Shown here in pieces: positions 35,601 through 48,698 of a stretch of DNA of 64,000 nucleotides. The DNA is from Lojkania enalia. Its lineage: Eukaryota; Ascomycota; Dothideomycetes; Pleosporales. The stretch covers positions 216,050-280,049 of the forward strand of contig ML986601.1 of assembly GCA_010094045.1 (NCBI GenBank). Reading direction: 5' to 3'. The notes beneath the pieces are model-generated. The model did no database searches, had not been told where the DNA came from, and saw nothing but the letters and a program-made list of their open reading frames with translations. The first letter of the stretch is position 1; every line of letters starts with the position of its first letter. The position numbers were made by a program, and so were the translations under genes.

Positions 35601-36565
35601 ATGATCACACCCGGGGACATACAAGGTCGTATAACCCTGCATCCTATGCCACCTTATGAGTAGGTCCTGCAATGCCGTCGCAAGAGCATGTCCGCAATGC
35701 AATTTACCTGTAACATTAGGAGGTGGGATCGGAATGACAAATTTTCCCTTCTCCGAAATCTTTCCGTCAGAAGTCAACCGACCACCATACTCCGGTCGGA
35801 CTGCCGCACGTTAGCCTTCCTATTTTCATCGATAGAACGCAACTCACAGAAGCCCTCTTTTTCCCACCAATCATACCAAGCGCTCTCAACGACCTTGGGA
35901 ATATAAGCCTTATGATACGCATCATCTAAGCTCTTCAAAATCTTCTTCTCGCCCACGGGTGTCTCCTCAACGTACTCCGGCAGCACGTCCTCTTCCTTCT
36001 TTTTCTTGCCGACCTTCTCCTTCGGTGTACTGTTTCCGCTGTCCTTCTTAGCAGCCTCCTGCGCCGCCTTCTTCGCTTTGAACTTAGCATCCTTCTCTGC
36101 CTTCTTCCTCTCCTTCTCTAGCTCCTTCTCGCTCTTCACTTTCTTTTCTTTATTCTGCTCGCCGCCATCTCTACCCGGAATATTCTGACCCGTTCTATCG
36201 GCGCTCGCGGCGGCGAGGATATCTTTCTTGCTATCTACACCTAGTTCGGGGGGCGGGGCGGTGATGGGGCCCGTTTTCTCGCCGGGGATATTATGGCTCG
36301 CCGCATTGAGCGCCATACTGTTCGAATACAATCTTCGAGCTCGCAACGGGCTGGCAGTGTCGAGTCTGTGGCACCGTGGTAAGCAGGGGGAATATAAATT
36401 GCGGTCGCGTGGTAGTGCTAAGCAGGGGCAAGGAGTGAATCGGTGCAATTGGCGTTTAAAGAGCCCAAAACACCCAGATGATGTCAGAGGGCGCGAAGGC
36501 GGGGGCCAAAAAAGAAGTAATCTAGGTGTGGAAGAGCGCAAAGCAGACGCTCGGAGGGGCAGCAT
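32695..36565 (-). CDS. VAS1: Valyl-tRNA synthetase, mitochondrial and cytosolic forms from one gene
   Basis: Six exons: 36565-35848, 35800-35333, 35287-35064, 34955-34784, 34735-33696 and 33630-32695; 1185 aa. The catalytic HIGH-type motif is in [15 protein letters not shown] and the KMSKS loop in [14 protein letters not shown]. The editing domain has [17 protein letters not shown] and [16 protein letters not shown]. The tRNA-binding C-terminal coiled coil spans roughly the last 70 residues. The N-terminus before residue 84 is Arg/Ser/Pro-rich without acidic residues early on, like a mitochondrial presequence. A second in-frame ATG at 36316 ([12 protein letters not shown]) would give the cytosolic form, as with yeast VAS1. 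A Lys-rich linker follows. Intron 1 is hidden inside an open frame but has strong GTGAGT, GGCTAAC and CAG signals. Confidence 0.95.
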
Positions 36566-37137
36566 AAATATGAGATTTTGAGCTGTGAGTCGAAGCTGGC
36601 CTGCAGGTTGGTCTTGGCAATTGACTCATCGCACCCCGCAACACCATAAATCACATCCGGTACATCTAGCGAATGACAATAAGATCAATGTTTCACAACA
36701 TAACATCACCATTTGAGACTGTTGTGGAAGGATTAGTTGCCTTCGTTCGGATATCTTCTAACTAGTAGTTGTAACGCCTCGGCCATGCAATATTCTTATT
36801 CTTCCCAGAGAAGCCACCCTCCCGCGTAAGCCCCTGAATGGGATTCTTGCAATGAAACGGTAATGCATAACAATGACGGGCACGATTGTGCATCCATGTA
36901 CTCATCACCCATAAATCCATAAACCGCGTTATGATGTGATAGGTGCCTACTAGCCGTCCATGCATCTTCGGAAGTCGCCGGCCCTGCAAATTGTCGGGCG
37001 TGGCCGCTGTGAATAGGAAAGTGTCATCGTCTTATACTCAACTTTGGAGATTAATGCAAACCATACTTCAAGAGATTCCGCTAACCACACAAAGAATGCT
37101 CAGGATGACCGAGACGATACTATTAGAATTATATCTA
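36566..37137. promoter_or_regulatory. Intergenic, VAS1 promoter / CK2 alpha 3' flank
   Basis: 570 bases between two tandem minus-strand genes. The part nearest 36566 should contain the two start regions for long and short VAS1 transcripts. No gene seen. Confidence 0.5.
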
Positions 37138-38607
<1,470 letters not shown>

Positions 38608-39069
38608 CTTGAAGGAGCCGTGTACTGCGGCCTCGATCACCGGACCTAGGACTGTGCTGGTTGCAATGGAGTCGCTGGTGGAGCTGTCAACGGTAGTGTG
38701 GGGTCCGTCGACGCGGACGGAGCCGGCTAGGAAAAACAGGACAAGACAGAAGATGCTGAGGCCGAGTGCGACTCTGAACTTGTGCTCAAGGGCGCGCAAC
38801 AAGAGGTATTGGGGCCTCCTGTTTGGTAATGTTTTGGGTGGAGGGGCAGGTGTTGATGTTGGAGGGGCCGTGCCGCTACGATTTCGATGCACGACCTGCT
38901 GGTGCCCACGTCTGGTGGCTTGGTTTGTGTGAGCTCGGCGCTGCACGTGATCAGAGCTTTGATAGCTCCCCTGCAGGCGGGTCTGGGAAACTTTCACTCA
39001 CTATCTGTGTATCGCGCACGCAATCCGCTGTCCGCTGCTAGACCTGCCACCGCCGCCATTATTACGAAA
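38608..39069. promoter_or_regulatory. Divergent promoter region CK2 alpha / RPP1
   Basis: 462 GC-rich bases between two divergent start codons. Both strands carry long frames open by composition. The minus frame is continuous with CK2 and encodes a hydrophobic stretch ([17 protein letters not shown]). Confidence 0.5.
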
Positions 39070-40191
39070 ATGTTCTATGATCTGAACGTCCCCTGGACCG
39101 ACAATAATAGGGAGTTGCAGCGCACGATCGCATTTCTCGACGAGTGTAAGGAAGGCTGAAGCTGTCCCGCCCTTGCGTCCTCGTAGTATTTCGGGAGGCA
39201 AGCTTAGACTTACGCTATGCAGTAGGATACGATGTGGTCGCGCTTGCCCACACGCTGACCGGGCGATTACCGCCAGATCTTGTGAGTGAAAGTATTTTCC
39301 ACTCTCCGCCTAGATCCTTTCCCATTTCAATGACAAACTGCGCCGTTCCATACATGGTACTCTTCCGCGCATAAAATGAACATAAAAGGCTAACGATACG
39401 GCTCTTGACTGAAGACTTCCCCAATCGCACTCCCTCTGCCCTTTCCCACCCCACCACGGATGCGCTTCCTACGGAGATGTAACATTTTCCTGACCGACGC
39501 CGCCACGAACCACCGCATCCCTCAGTTACAGCAGCACTATGATATCATAGCTGCGCGCCCCACCGACGAGCGAACACTACAGCAAGCATGCATGAGCCTC
39601 GACGTTGACCTCATCTCGCTCGACCTAACACAGAAATTTGAGAGGCACTTCAAATTTCCCATGCTCGGTAGTGCCGTATCGCGCGGCGTTAAGATTGAGT
39701 TAAGCTACGGCCAGGGCTTGTTGTCGAACGATTCAACGGCGAAAAGGAATCTGATTAGCAATGCGACACAATTGATTCGGGTCACACGAGGACGGGGCTT
39801 GGTATTTAGCTCTGAAGCGAGGAGCGTGCTAGGAATCAGGGCACCAAGTGATGTTATAAACCTGGCTACTGTGTGGGGTCTGGGTCATGAGAGGGGAAAG
39901 GATAGCCTTACGAAGGAACCTCGGGCTGCGGTGGAGTTCTCGCGGTTAAAGCGTACTAGTTTCCGGGGGGTTGTGGACGTGGTATATGGAGGGCAGAAGC
40001 CTGTTGGGACCGCGAACAAGGCCACACAAGGCCAGAAAGGACCAGATGGCCAGAACAAGCGCAAAGCAGATAGCTTGGAAGGCACGCCAGTCAGCGTGTC
40101 TGGTGAGGAGAAGCCGATATCCAAGAGGCAGCAGAAGCGCAACATGAAGGCTGCGGCGCAGAAGGCTGCCGAGCAACAAGACCAGGAGTAG
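39070..40191 (+). CDS. RPP1: RNase P/RNase MRP protein subunit Rpp1 (Rpp30)
   Basis: Three exons: 39070-39145, 39223-39281 and 39415-40191; 303 aa. It starts MFYDLNVPWTDNNRELQ, then LGYDVVALAHTLTGRLP, SPIALPLPFPTPPRMRFLRR, YDIIAARPTDERTLQQAC, LDVDLISLDLTQKFERHF, VSRGVKIELSYGQGL, GRGLVFSSEARSVLGIRAP and DVINLATVWGLG. These match the TIM-barrel-like Rpp30 fold. A Lys/Gln-rich tail follows. The protein is part of the nuclear enzymes that trim tRNA 5' ends and process rRNA. The second intron (133 nt) ends with branch GGCTAACG and acceptor GAAG. An additional small exon inside it is possible but not needed. Confidence 0.92.
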
Positions 40192-40589
40192 CATAAAAGT
40201 ACCGTGATACCCCTTGATGAGCAATGAATCAGAACGCTAGACAAGTACCTGGGTACACGCTAAATACCCCTGGTTCCACATTTCACCTTCATAAAAGCCA
40301 TCCTTGTCATTAGGATGGAGACATAGATATCACATGATATTCCATTACCAATCATAGAGTCGTGAGATACAGCGTATCTAACGCTTAAATTTCTACAACG
40401 CCTCGACAAAACACTAAATTACATACAACCACCCACGAGTTGATCAATTCTCGAGTAGACGTTACCATATCAAGGAGAAGTCCTGGACAACGTGAAAGAA
40501 AGGTAAGGGTATTAGGCGCTAAGAAAATCTAAGGTCTTGCAACAGCATCAATTTTGCCAATACTACATCGTCATACGACGGATCCCTAT
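40192..40589. terminator. Convergent 3' intergenic region, RPP1 / repeat protein
   Basis: About 400 bases between two converging stop codons. It must hold both polyadenylation regions. No gene seen. Confidence 0.45.
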
Positions 40590-43066
40590 TTACCTCCTCT
40601 TGGTCGGCCGCGCAAACCGCCGTCCCAATGGCACAGTCACCTTGTCGTGTAGACTAAAGTCCTCGATGTCGAACGGCAGGCCGTTTTCTTGTGGTGCGGC
40701 GGTGGATTCAGGGGCCGCGGAAGTCTCGCCAGCGACCTGGGATTGCGCTTCTGGAGGCGCGCTGCTGGTTTCCGCAGCGATTGTTGTGGACTCAGCAGCA
40801 AGTGCGTCTGTTGAGCTTGCAATGACGGTTACCTCGCTGCTGGCTTCCGCGGTCGTCGAGTCAGCGACTAGCGTATCACTGGTCGAAGTGGTGGATTCCA
40901 TCAACGACTCAGCGGTCGAGAGCTGGAAGGCGATGTCGCTTGATTCCGCAATGACAGTAGCGGCACTGCTAGCATAAGTCACACTCAGATTCCCATGTCC
41001 GCCTCCGGCAACGACAGTTACAGCGCTAGTGGCAATAGTCTGCAACGTCGAAGGTGGTGGTGCCATGCTTGCCATGCTGGCGGTCTGCAGCTCGAAGGGT
41101 GGAGGTGGGGGAGGTGGCATGTGCACTGGGAACATGCCTGCAGGGCATGGGCAGTGGCATTTGCATGCCTGGGGTTGGACGTGGCCAGAGGGCATAGCTG
41201 CGGCCGCGGTGCTGACAGCTGGGGTTTCGACCACTACTTCGCTAGTTGCGGCGACAGCAGTTTCGACAAATGTTTCGTGGCCGCCTAATAGGTTAGTTGC
41301 AGTGTTTTCGCAGATCTAGCATTGAGTTAGCTGGTTGATATGGAATTGACAGAGGAGCTGAACATACGCTCTGAACAACTGTAACGGTTCCAACATATGC
41401 CGGGGGAGCTTCGGCGGTGATGGTGACTGTTGAGACGGCCGCCGCAGCTGTTGCATAAACAGTGTCGTGGATTGTTTGTGTGACATGTTGAAGAACGGTT
41501 TCCTGTACGGTGTCATGGATGGTCTCCGTAACATGCTGGACGAGGACTGAAGCTTGACCTTCAACAGTAACATGTTGGAGAACCGTCTCTGGCGGGGCTT
41601 CAACTGTAACCTGCTGGTGCACAAGCTCAGTCTTTTCAACAGTAGCAAGCTGGGTTTCTACGGCCGTCTTTTCAACAGTAGCAAGCTCAGTCTCCTCAAC
41701 GGTTTGAACAGCAGTCTTTTCGAGAGTCTTTTCCTGCACAACAGTTTGAAGCTCGATTTCCTCAACAGTCTGGACGAGATGAACTGTTTCGGTTTCCTCA
41801 ACTGTCTGCTGAAGAGTCTTTGTGACCTCCTCTTGTACCGTTACGTGCGCGGTTTCTGTGACTTTTTCTTCGATAGTGACGGGGACCGTCACGTGAGCGA
41901 TCTGGGTCTCGACAACTTTTTCTTCAATAGTGACCGGAACAGTTTCCGTGAATTTTTCCAATTTGGTCTCTACGACCTTCTCTTGAACGGTAACCGGAAT
42001 AGTCTCGACGACTTTTTCTTCTACTGTAACTGGAACGGTCACGTGGGCGATCTGAGTCTCGACGACCTTTTCTTTAACGGTAAAAGGAATGGTTACATGG
42101 GCGGTCTCGGTAACTTTCTCTGTGACAAGGTCCGTTACATGTACGAATTTCTCCTGGGTCTCTGTGAGGACTTCTGTAACCCCTTTCGTGACCTGTCGTC
42201 CATTAGCCAAAGCGCAAGTCCGGCTTGAATTTAATTAAGAACGTACAAGCTTCAGGTCAGTCTGCACTTCCGTCTCTGTCAGAAGGTTCGTAACATGGAT
42301 CAGTTTCTCAGCAGTCTGAACTTCGGTCTCTGTGAGGACGTTGGTGACATGTATAAGTTTCTCTTCGGTTTCTGTGACATGTACAAGCTTCTCTTCTGTT
42401 TTGTGCTCTGTGAGAACCTCTGTGACGGGAACATGGACAATCTTCTCCGAGACTTCGGTTTTGAGCTCTGTGAGAACGTGTGTGATCTGCATACCTCGTT
42501 AGACTCAATTTTCAGACGTCTTGGTGGACGGAAACCTACAGGTACTTCGTGAGTTTGTACTTCTGTGAGTACTTCCGTGAGCTATTATTCATCTCGTTAG
42601 TTGCGTCTTCTATTTCATCTAAATGAACGTATTACGTACAGTCTTCTCTACAGTAACAGTATTATTTTCTCCGTCGACAGTAACGTGCTTGACAATCGTC
42701 TTTACCTCGCCATCGATGGTAGTGGTGTAGTAAGCATTTTCCTGGGCATATGGGTCGATATATTCAGGAGGAGTGTGCTCAGGGGGAGGGGGTGCCTCGT
42801 AAGAGGACTCTTCATAGACGCCAGCAACGATGGGTGGAACGGGTTCGCCCCGACCTTGAAGCCTGTCGATGCCTAGATTTTTGACCTTTCGTCCAGAACC
42901 GAAACTAGATAGTTTTCGTGCGTCGATGCCGGGCCCAACGTTGTTAGGTTTGACGAACGGGTCGGCCACGACCTGGACATTGTTAAAAGATTGTCGACGA
43001 GAAGTATGGGGCACGTACTGCTGTTGTCAATAGGGCTAGAGCCCATGTACACGTTATCCTCTTCAT
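40590..43066 (-). CDS. Secreted Val/Thr/Glu-rich repeat protein of unknown function
   Basis: Six exons: 43066-43019, 42972-42640, 42581-42540, 42486-42247, 42192-41368 and 41315-40590. All introns are phase 0, and the protein is 737 aa. Exon 1 encodes a signal peptide (MKRITCTWALALLTTA, cleavage likely after VVA of exon 2). A Pro/Glu-rich region (YEAPPPPEHTPPEYIDPY) follows, then about 390 residues of irregular repeats with units such as HVTVPVTVEEKVVET, ELATVEKTAVETQ and VLQHVTQTIHDTV. A Cys/Pro segment (ACKCHCPCPAGM, VHMPPPPPPPFE) and a Ser/Thr/Ala-rich stalk come next, ending PLGRRFARPTKRR. There is no GPI signal or clear membrane helix. It looks like an extracellular or cell-wall protein; I recognise no family. 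Confidence 0.8.
41388..42486 (-). repeat. Degenerate coding repeats (VTVEEKVVET-type units)
   Basis: Short, imperfect in-frame repeats across exons 4 and 5 of the secreted protein gene, alternating hydrophobic Val/Ile/Leu with Thr and Glu/Lys. Units of about 10-19 residues recur more than fifteen times, e.g. TEVLTETQEKFVHVTD, TQIAHVTVPVT (twice as an almost identical 30-residue block) and TVEKTAVETQLA. DNA copies differ by synonymous and non-synonymous changes, so the array is old rather than a fresh minisatellite. Confidence 0.8.
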
Positions 43067-44176
43067 CACGGATGTGATCTTCAATACCCCTTGCCCGGAT
43101 AGGAGAGCTCGCCAAGTCAGTTGTTCCTCAAGAACGGAACCCTTCTCTTAAATATTACGAAATAACAACAGTCCAGCTGAAAGATTAGAAAACGGTAATC
43201 AATCGTCAAGTCGTAGACATGCAGAATTGGACTGCGCAGCAGACAAAGAATCGAAACGGCGAGTGAACGGAGAGGGGAGGGAAAAGAGAGATAGCTCGGA
43301 AGCGTAAGGGAGCGACAGTGATCCGAACGAGGTGCCCAAACCAAGAGATCCTCAGGCGCGGATTGCGCTCTACTTCAACTCCAGACCCACGCTCTGGCCC
43401 CGTTCGTATGTTTCTGCTCGGCGTTCCTGTCGCGACCACGCAGCTCCGTCTCAAGGCCCCGGGCCCGTAATCAAGGGTGAATGCACATGGCTGCGACATG
43501 GCATTGCTAGCACTCATTCTCCGCAGGAACTATCACATCACAGCATGGCGGATTGGTCCGTGAGTAAGAAATCAGTGCGGTTTAGGGAAGGGCGAGTATC
43601 AAATGGGTCTGGTCTGGCGCTCTGGTTGCTGGGTTGGGGAAGGATGAGACGCGAGGTGTTGGAGCCACAAACTCTCCGTGTATCAGACCTCCGGCCGAAG
43701 ACCCACATCCCGGGAATTTTGCACGGGTTTTGACGACCGCACACGCAGGGGGATCATTATGAACTGATTTTTTAACAGCTAGAAGCAGATAGTGATTAGG
43801 ATCAAGGTGAATTGAGCTATGTCACATGCAATGTACGAATGCAAAGCTTTTTAGGGAAAGTGTCGGTTGATTAGGGGACGGATGTTCGTGATCGCGAACA
43901 AATATGAAAGAAGCTCCCGATCGCTTGGCATCGCAAAGTCCTGCTTCTACGCGTCATGATCTAGACTTTAGGTCTTTAACAGCCTGCATGCTATTGAAGC
44001 TAGTTATTACTCGTCATTGTTCGGCATGGTCTCATCGGCTCGGTGCAATTCAGGATTCAAAAATGTAGGCTATAAGGCTGAGCTGGTAGCGAATGCGAAG
44101 ATAGTATACATAGGTCCTCAAAGGATTGCACCCAATACCTAACTCTAATCCTGCTTCACGTCGTTGTATTGCGAAT
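43067..44176. promoter_or_regulatory. Divergent intergenic region, repeat protein / DUF1295 gene
   Basis: 1.1 kb between two divergent starts. Open frames on both strands between 43200 and 43745 mirror each other and reflect local GC content. No gene supported. Confidence 0.45.
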
Positions 44177-45279
44177 ATGGCGGCTGTCCATGTTCTCGAT
44201 GATTACTATCTCTCCATAACCCTCCTTATAACAATCGGCTATCAACTCATCTTCTTCGCCATTGCCTTCAGCTTCAAGTTCGACAAGCTCACAGATTTCG
44301 CTGGTGGCACAAATTTCATCCTCCTAGCAATCATCACGCTCGCATTCAGTCACGCCAGAGATAATGCACGCAACATCCTGGTGTCCGTATTCATCATGGC
44401 ATGGGCCGCGAGATTAAGTGGATTCCTGCTATTTCGGATATTGAAGACAGGGAAAGACGACCGCTTTGACGACAAACGAGATAAGTTCTGGTCGTTTCTC
44501 GGATTCTGGGTGTTGTGAGTGCGGCGAAACAAGAAAATACCGCAAAAAAGCTTATCCTTTGCAGCCAAATGCTCTGGGTCTGGACGGTGTCCTTGCCCGT
44601 GACTATTTTAAACTCTCCAAATGTTACACAATTCGGTCAACCAGAATTTGGGACCGGCCGGGACATCGCCGGAGTTGTGTTGTATGTAGTTGGCCTAACA
44701 ATGGAGACCGTCTCCGACACGCAGAAATATCGATTCCGAAGTGCTCACGGCAACGACGGTGCTGTTTGTAATGTTGGATTCTTTGCATGGACACGACATC
44801 CCAACTACTTTGGGGAAATACTCATTCAATTCTGTAAGCGTTTCGACACCCATGCTCTCACGCATCTGACGCGTCTAGCTATCTTTGTGATCGCGATCTC
44901 ACCGGCAGCCTACGGCTACGTCCGTGGCGGAGCAGAAGCCGCACTTTACGCGTCTATCCTGGGGCCATTCTTTCTAACGACACTCTTAATGTTCTTGTCC
45001 GGCCTGCCGCTTCAGGAAAGGCCAGGAGCAAAGAAGAGGTACGAGAAGGGCACCAACTGGGTGGAGTACGAAAGGTACCTACGCCGCACAAGCATTCTTC
45101 TCCCGTTTCCTCCTCCGCTGTACGAGAGGACGCCCGTCTTCTTGAAACGCACCCTATTTCTAGAATTCCCGATCTATGTTTTTGATCCTGAGAAGCATGC
45201 AGACCAGCACAAGGTTCAATCGAACGCAGCAGAAGAAGGCCGGACCAGACCAAGCGATGAACAAGGGCTGAGGTCATAG
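44177..45279 (+). CDS. DUF1295 / steroid 5-alpha-reductase-like membrane protein
   Basis: Three exons: 44177-44514, 44565-44833 and 44879-45279; 335 aa. Several membrane helices are visible (SITLLITIGYQLIFFAIAF, NFILLAIITLAF, ILVSVFIMAWAARLSGFLLF, IAGVVLYVVGLTMETV, IFVIAISPAAYGYV, SILGPFFLTTLLMFLSGLPL). The family signature RHPNYFGE, shared with 5-alpha-steroid reductases and isoprenylcysteine methyltransferases, is at the expected C-terminal third. It is followed by ERPGAKKRYEKGTNWVEYERY. The substrate is unknown; a lipid or sterol is likely. ATG 44177 is the first in frame that gives a normal N-terminus. Confidence 0.9.
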
Positions 45280-45769
45280 TTGCAGCTATAATGTTAGAGA
45301 AGCTCATCCTTGCTCATAACAATCGTCCATCTTTCGATTGGAACGCATCCATTGAGTCGTGCTCCCCATGGCTGCGCGCAACTGCTCGACATGAGTGAAG
45401 AGTACACTTATTGCTTCCTCAGGGTCTTTTGATGAATGATAGCTAGGCGAAGACTGAAGAGTAGGTATGTACTGTTCACTTAGGGACCTTAGGCGTGCCC
45501 TTGCCAAGGGGCTAATGACGTCGCAACCCTGAATCGAGCAAGCGCGTCCCAGTCTTCAGACTGCCATCCGCAAGCTCACCATTCTCCCGCTTGACCTTCA
45601 TCCTCCATCTCTCGGTCTGCTTGCGCAGTGTAAAGTTGGCAGAAGCATTAGCATCTGCTTTGACCTGTTCATTGTCTCTCTTCCGTAGTTGTAGCAGGTG
45701 GGCTTCCGGACAGCTATTATGCCGAGTCGAGACGTGCTCTGACAGATAACAGTAGTGTAAGATACCACA
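45280..45769. other. Intergenic, phosphate-carrier upstream region
   Basis: 490 bases, no gene seen. The minus-strand frames here run into the phosphate carrier coding sequence and are shadows. Confidence 0.5.
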
Positions 45770-47046
45770 ATGCAAACATTCTTCCCGACGCAGAAACAAT
45801 TGAGCTCCGCCTTCTCCGGCTGCTCGCCCTTCCCCCAAGCCAAGCCTGAACCGCAATTGAAACGTCCCTCGAAATGGCTGGCGCAACATGAACTCTACCC
45901 TGCTTGGAGTGCTGCCGACGATGCGAAGAACAAAGCTGCCAAGCTGAGCGATGCTGCTGTAGCTGAATTCGAGAAAGCCAGTAGCAAAGCTCAGAGCAAG
46001 ACTGGCAAGATTGAATTATATTCAGCCAAGTTTTATGCTGCATGCACCTTTGGTGGTATCATGGCCTGCGGTCTTACGCACACTGCTGTGACTCCCCTCG
46101 ATCTTGTGAAATGCCGTCGTCAAGTCGATTCAAAGATGTACAAAGGCAATTTTGAGGCATGGGGAAAAATCTCTCGTGCTGAAGGCGTCCGTGGCATTTT
46201 CACTGGCTGGGGTCCAACATTCTGGGGATATTCTGTCCAAGGCGGTTTAAAATATGGCGGCTACGAGTTCTTCAAGAAATTCTATGCTGATCTCGTTGGA
46301 GAGGAGAACTTCCACAAGTACAAGACCGCAGTCTATCTCACGGCTAGCGCCTCTGCTGAATTTATCGCCGACGTTGGGCTCTGCCCCTTTGAAGCGGTAA
46401 AGGTTAGAATGCAAACCACAATTCCCCCATTCGCCAAAACAACCGTTGGAGGCATAAGCTACATTACTGGTAAAGAGGGGTTTGGCGGGTAAGTCGTCCA
46501 AGAAGCACCATAGAACTTGTCTAGACAACGTATGGAACTAATGTATTAAGCTTGTACAAAGGGCTGTACCCACTTTGGGGGCGCCAGATCCCATATACCA
46601 TGATGAAGGTAGGTCATTCTCGGGTGGTATTTGTTTGAAGACCAACTGAATATCTGCAGTTCGCTTCCTTTGAAACTATCGTTGAAATGATTTACAACTA
46701 CCTTCCCGGCAGCAAGAATGACTACGGCAAAGGAGCACAGACTGCAGTTTCATTTACAGGTGGCTATCTTGCCGGCATTCTCTGTGCCATTGTCAGCCAT
46801 CCCGCAGACGTCATGGTTTCGAAGCTCAATGCGAACCGTCAGCCTGGCGAGGCATTCGGTGCGGCTATGGGACGTATCTACAAGGACATCGGATTTACTG
46901 GCTTATGGAACGGCTTGCCTGTCCGTATTGTCATGATTGGTACGCTTACCGGCCTGCAGTGGATGATTTATGACTACTTCAAGATCTTTATGGGACTGCC
47001 AACTACTGGTGGTCCGGCACCGGATAAGGAAAAGGAGAAGGCTTAA
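45770..47046 (+). CDS. MIR1: Mitochondrial phosphate carrier (Mir1/Pic family)
   Basis: Three exons: 45770-46488, 46551-46608 and 46660-47046; 387 aa. Three mitochondrial-carrier repeats are present with signatures [25 protein letters not shown] and [34 protein letters not shown] and [17 protein letters not shown] are typical of the phosphate/proton symporter. An N-terminal extension of about 75 residues (Ala/Lys-rich) precedes the first helix, as in many filamentous fungi. It imports inorganic phosphate into the matrix for ATP synthesis. The highly biased codon use fits strong expression. Confidence 0.96.
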
Positions 47047-48021
47047 GGTAGGATTACCGCGGATTGTGTGCAATCGACCATGGGTTGTCACAGCCTTGTT
47101 GTCTTCCCAAGTGTAACTAGGGTACCTGCTAGGTATTAGGGAAGTTTCTGGACCTGACGACTCTATGATGGAATGCCCTAGAGTACGACTTCATATTTGC
47201 TTTTGTAGCCTACCTCAGATTTTGATTCCTCTCTTGGCGGCCTTCCACAGAATCATGTATTCAGTCACCTGCACTCTTTTCATTTCTTGTACCTTTTGTG
47301 TCGATCCACATGCAGAGTCTTTTGTACCTGGCACTTGACTGCACTGCATTTTCAGACGTCACCTGTGATCCGGGCAGGAGTCCTTGCATCTCGCCTATGC
47401 CTGAACCCGCCAGCAGCAGATGCTGCTCATCATCTGCCCATTAAGCGAGCGTAGGGCTCCAGACTGCGAGCGTTCTCCCACTCTTTTACAGGTTCGATGT
47501 ACGCAATATGCCGCTTAGTCATGCATCGAAACGAATCAGGGATCAGGGTCTTATCTCGACGTTAAAAAGCATCACCTCACGCCAACAGTAATTCGCGGTT
47601 GACCTGTCCCCACTATGCGCCAATTCGGGCGGCATTCGCTCGCGTTCGTGCACATGGCAATTAAAAGATGATCCAGACACTAAATCTGCCGGAACAGATA
47701 GGTTCATCTAGAAGTGGCTGCTTCAAGCCAAGATGATAGTATGATGATTTCGGCGTTCAGAGGGCTAGAACTGGGCAGCATGTTGGAATTTTTGTTCCGT
47801 AACCATTTGAGTTGTTAGAGGCGCATCCCGCGCATGAGTTAGCAGTATTTCTTGCGTCATCCAGCCCTTCGGGTTCATTGTTGGTGAAAGAGCAAATATA
47901 AGAGTAGAGATGCCTGGAGTCCTGCCCTCCTGGCCCTCACACTCCCTGACATCATACTCCTATCGACTAAATAAACAATTCTTTTTCTACGGAAATAGCC
48001 ACAAACAAATCATACTGCGAT
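47047..48021. other. Intergenic, no gene seen
   Basis: About 975 bases. The final 100 bases before the DUF3602 start are C/T-rich with a long 5' leader look (CTCCTGGCCCTCACACTCC). No coding signals. Confidence 0.5.
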
Positions 48022-48698
48022 ATGTCTGACGCTCCGATCCACTCGACCGGCCGCGGTGGTAAGGGATATCCCGGCTAAGGACTCTTTGTCAAGAACAGAG
48101 CTGACTTGGACTCATAGGCGCCGGCAACATTGGTCGCGATGAGACTGTGTAAGTCAACTCTATGTTACGACAACAACGCGCTCCATACCTCTTCCCCTAG
48201 TAAAGTATTAGCACAGGCCATCACTCGCTGACATCTTGGCAGCTACACTGACGGCGCCATCATCCGCGAGGGCGTTGCAGGCGAAGGCGATGGAAACTAT
48301 TCAGCTGGCGTTAGTCCTATCTCTTCTACAAGCCCTTTTCCAAGTTAACATCTCCCAGCGCGGTGGCGCCGGCAATATCGCCAAATCTCCTCATATCGGG
48401 CCTCAAGATGAAGGCCGTAAATCAATAGACTACATTCCCGAGAACGCTCTCCGCGAGACTCAGGAGAACTATCACACAGGCGTATGTCACCCGATATCTA
48501 CAAGGCGATTCTGCAATAAATCAGAGGCTGATTGAGAACTAGCGCGGCGGAGAAGGCAACGTCCACAAGGACAAGTACGGTGGTCATAGCCACTCTCCTG
48601 ACAGGAAGGGTTTCATCGACAGAGCCAAGGAGAAACTTCACTTGGACGGTCACAAGAAGACCGAGCCTTCTCCGTTGGCCAATGAGACCAAGGAATAG
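48022..48698 (+). CDS. Small DUF3602 glycine-repeat protein
   Basis: Five small exons: 48022-48058, 48118-48148, 48243-48309, 48359-48481 and 48543-48698; 137 aa. Three copies of the family motif occur: STGRGGAGNIGRDE, SAGRGGAGNIAKSP and HTGRGGEGNVHKDK. It ends in a charged segment (KGFIDRAKEKLHLDGHKKTE). The family includes yeast Par32, linked to rapamycin/nitrogen signalling, and other small fungal proteins induced by stress or in conidia; function here is unknown. Every splice junction keeps the frame, and two introns fall exactly between the G and R of a repeat. The ATG at 48022 starts the family N-terminus MSDAPIHSTGRGG. Confidence 0.88.

Noticed and set aside
39313..39355. Extra small exon within RPP1 intron 2
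   Set aside because: Splice-like ends exist, but the direct join DL/TSPIALPLPFP matches the family without it.
42873..43115. Alternative start MASSPIRARG for the repeat protein
   Set aside because: It starts with TTG, and joining it to exon 2 would need a 35-nt intron; the model from ATG 43066 gives a signal peptide and a standard 46-nt intron.
43332..43733. 133-codon open frame in the divergent intergenic region
   Set aside because: No homology-like motifs, mirrored by open frames on the other strand, and GC-rich; looks like chance.
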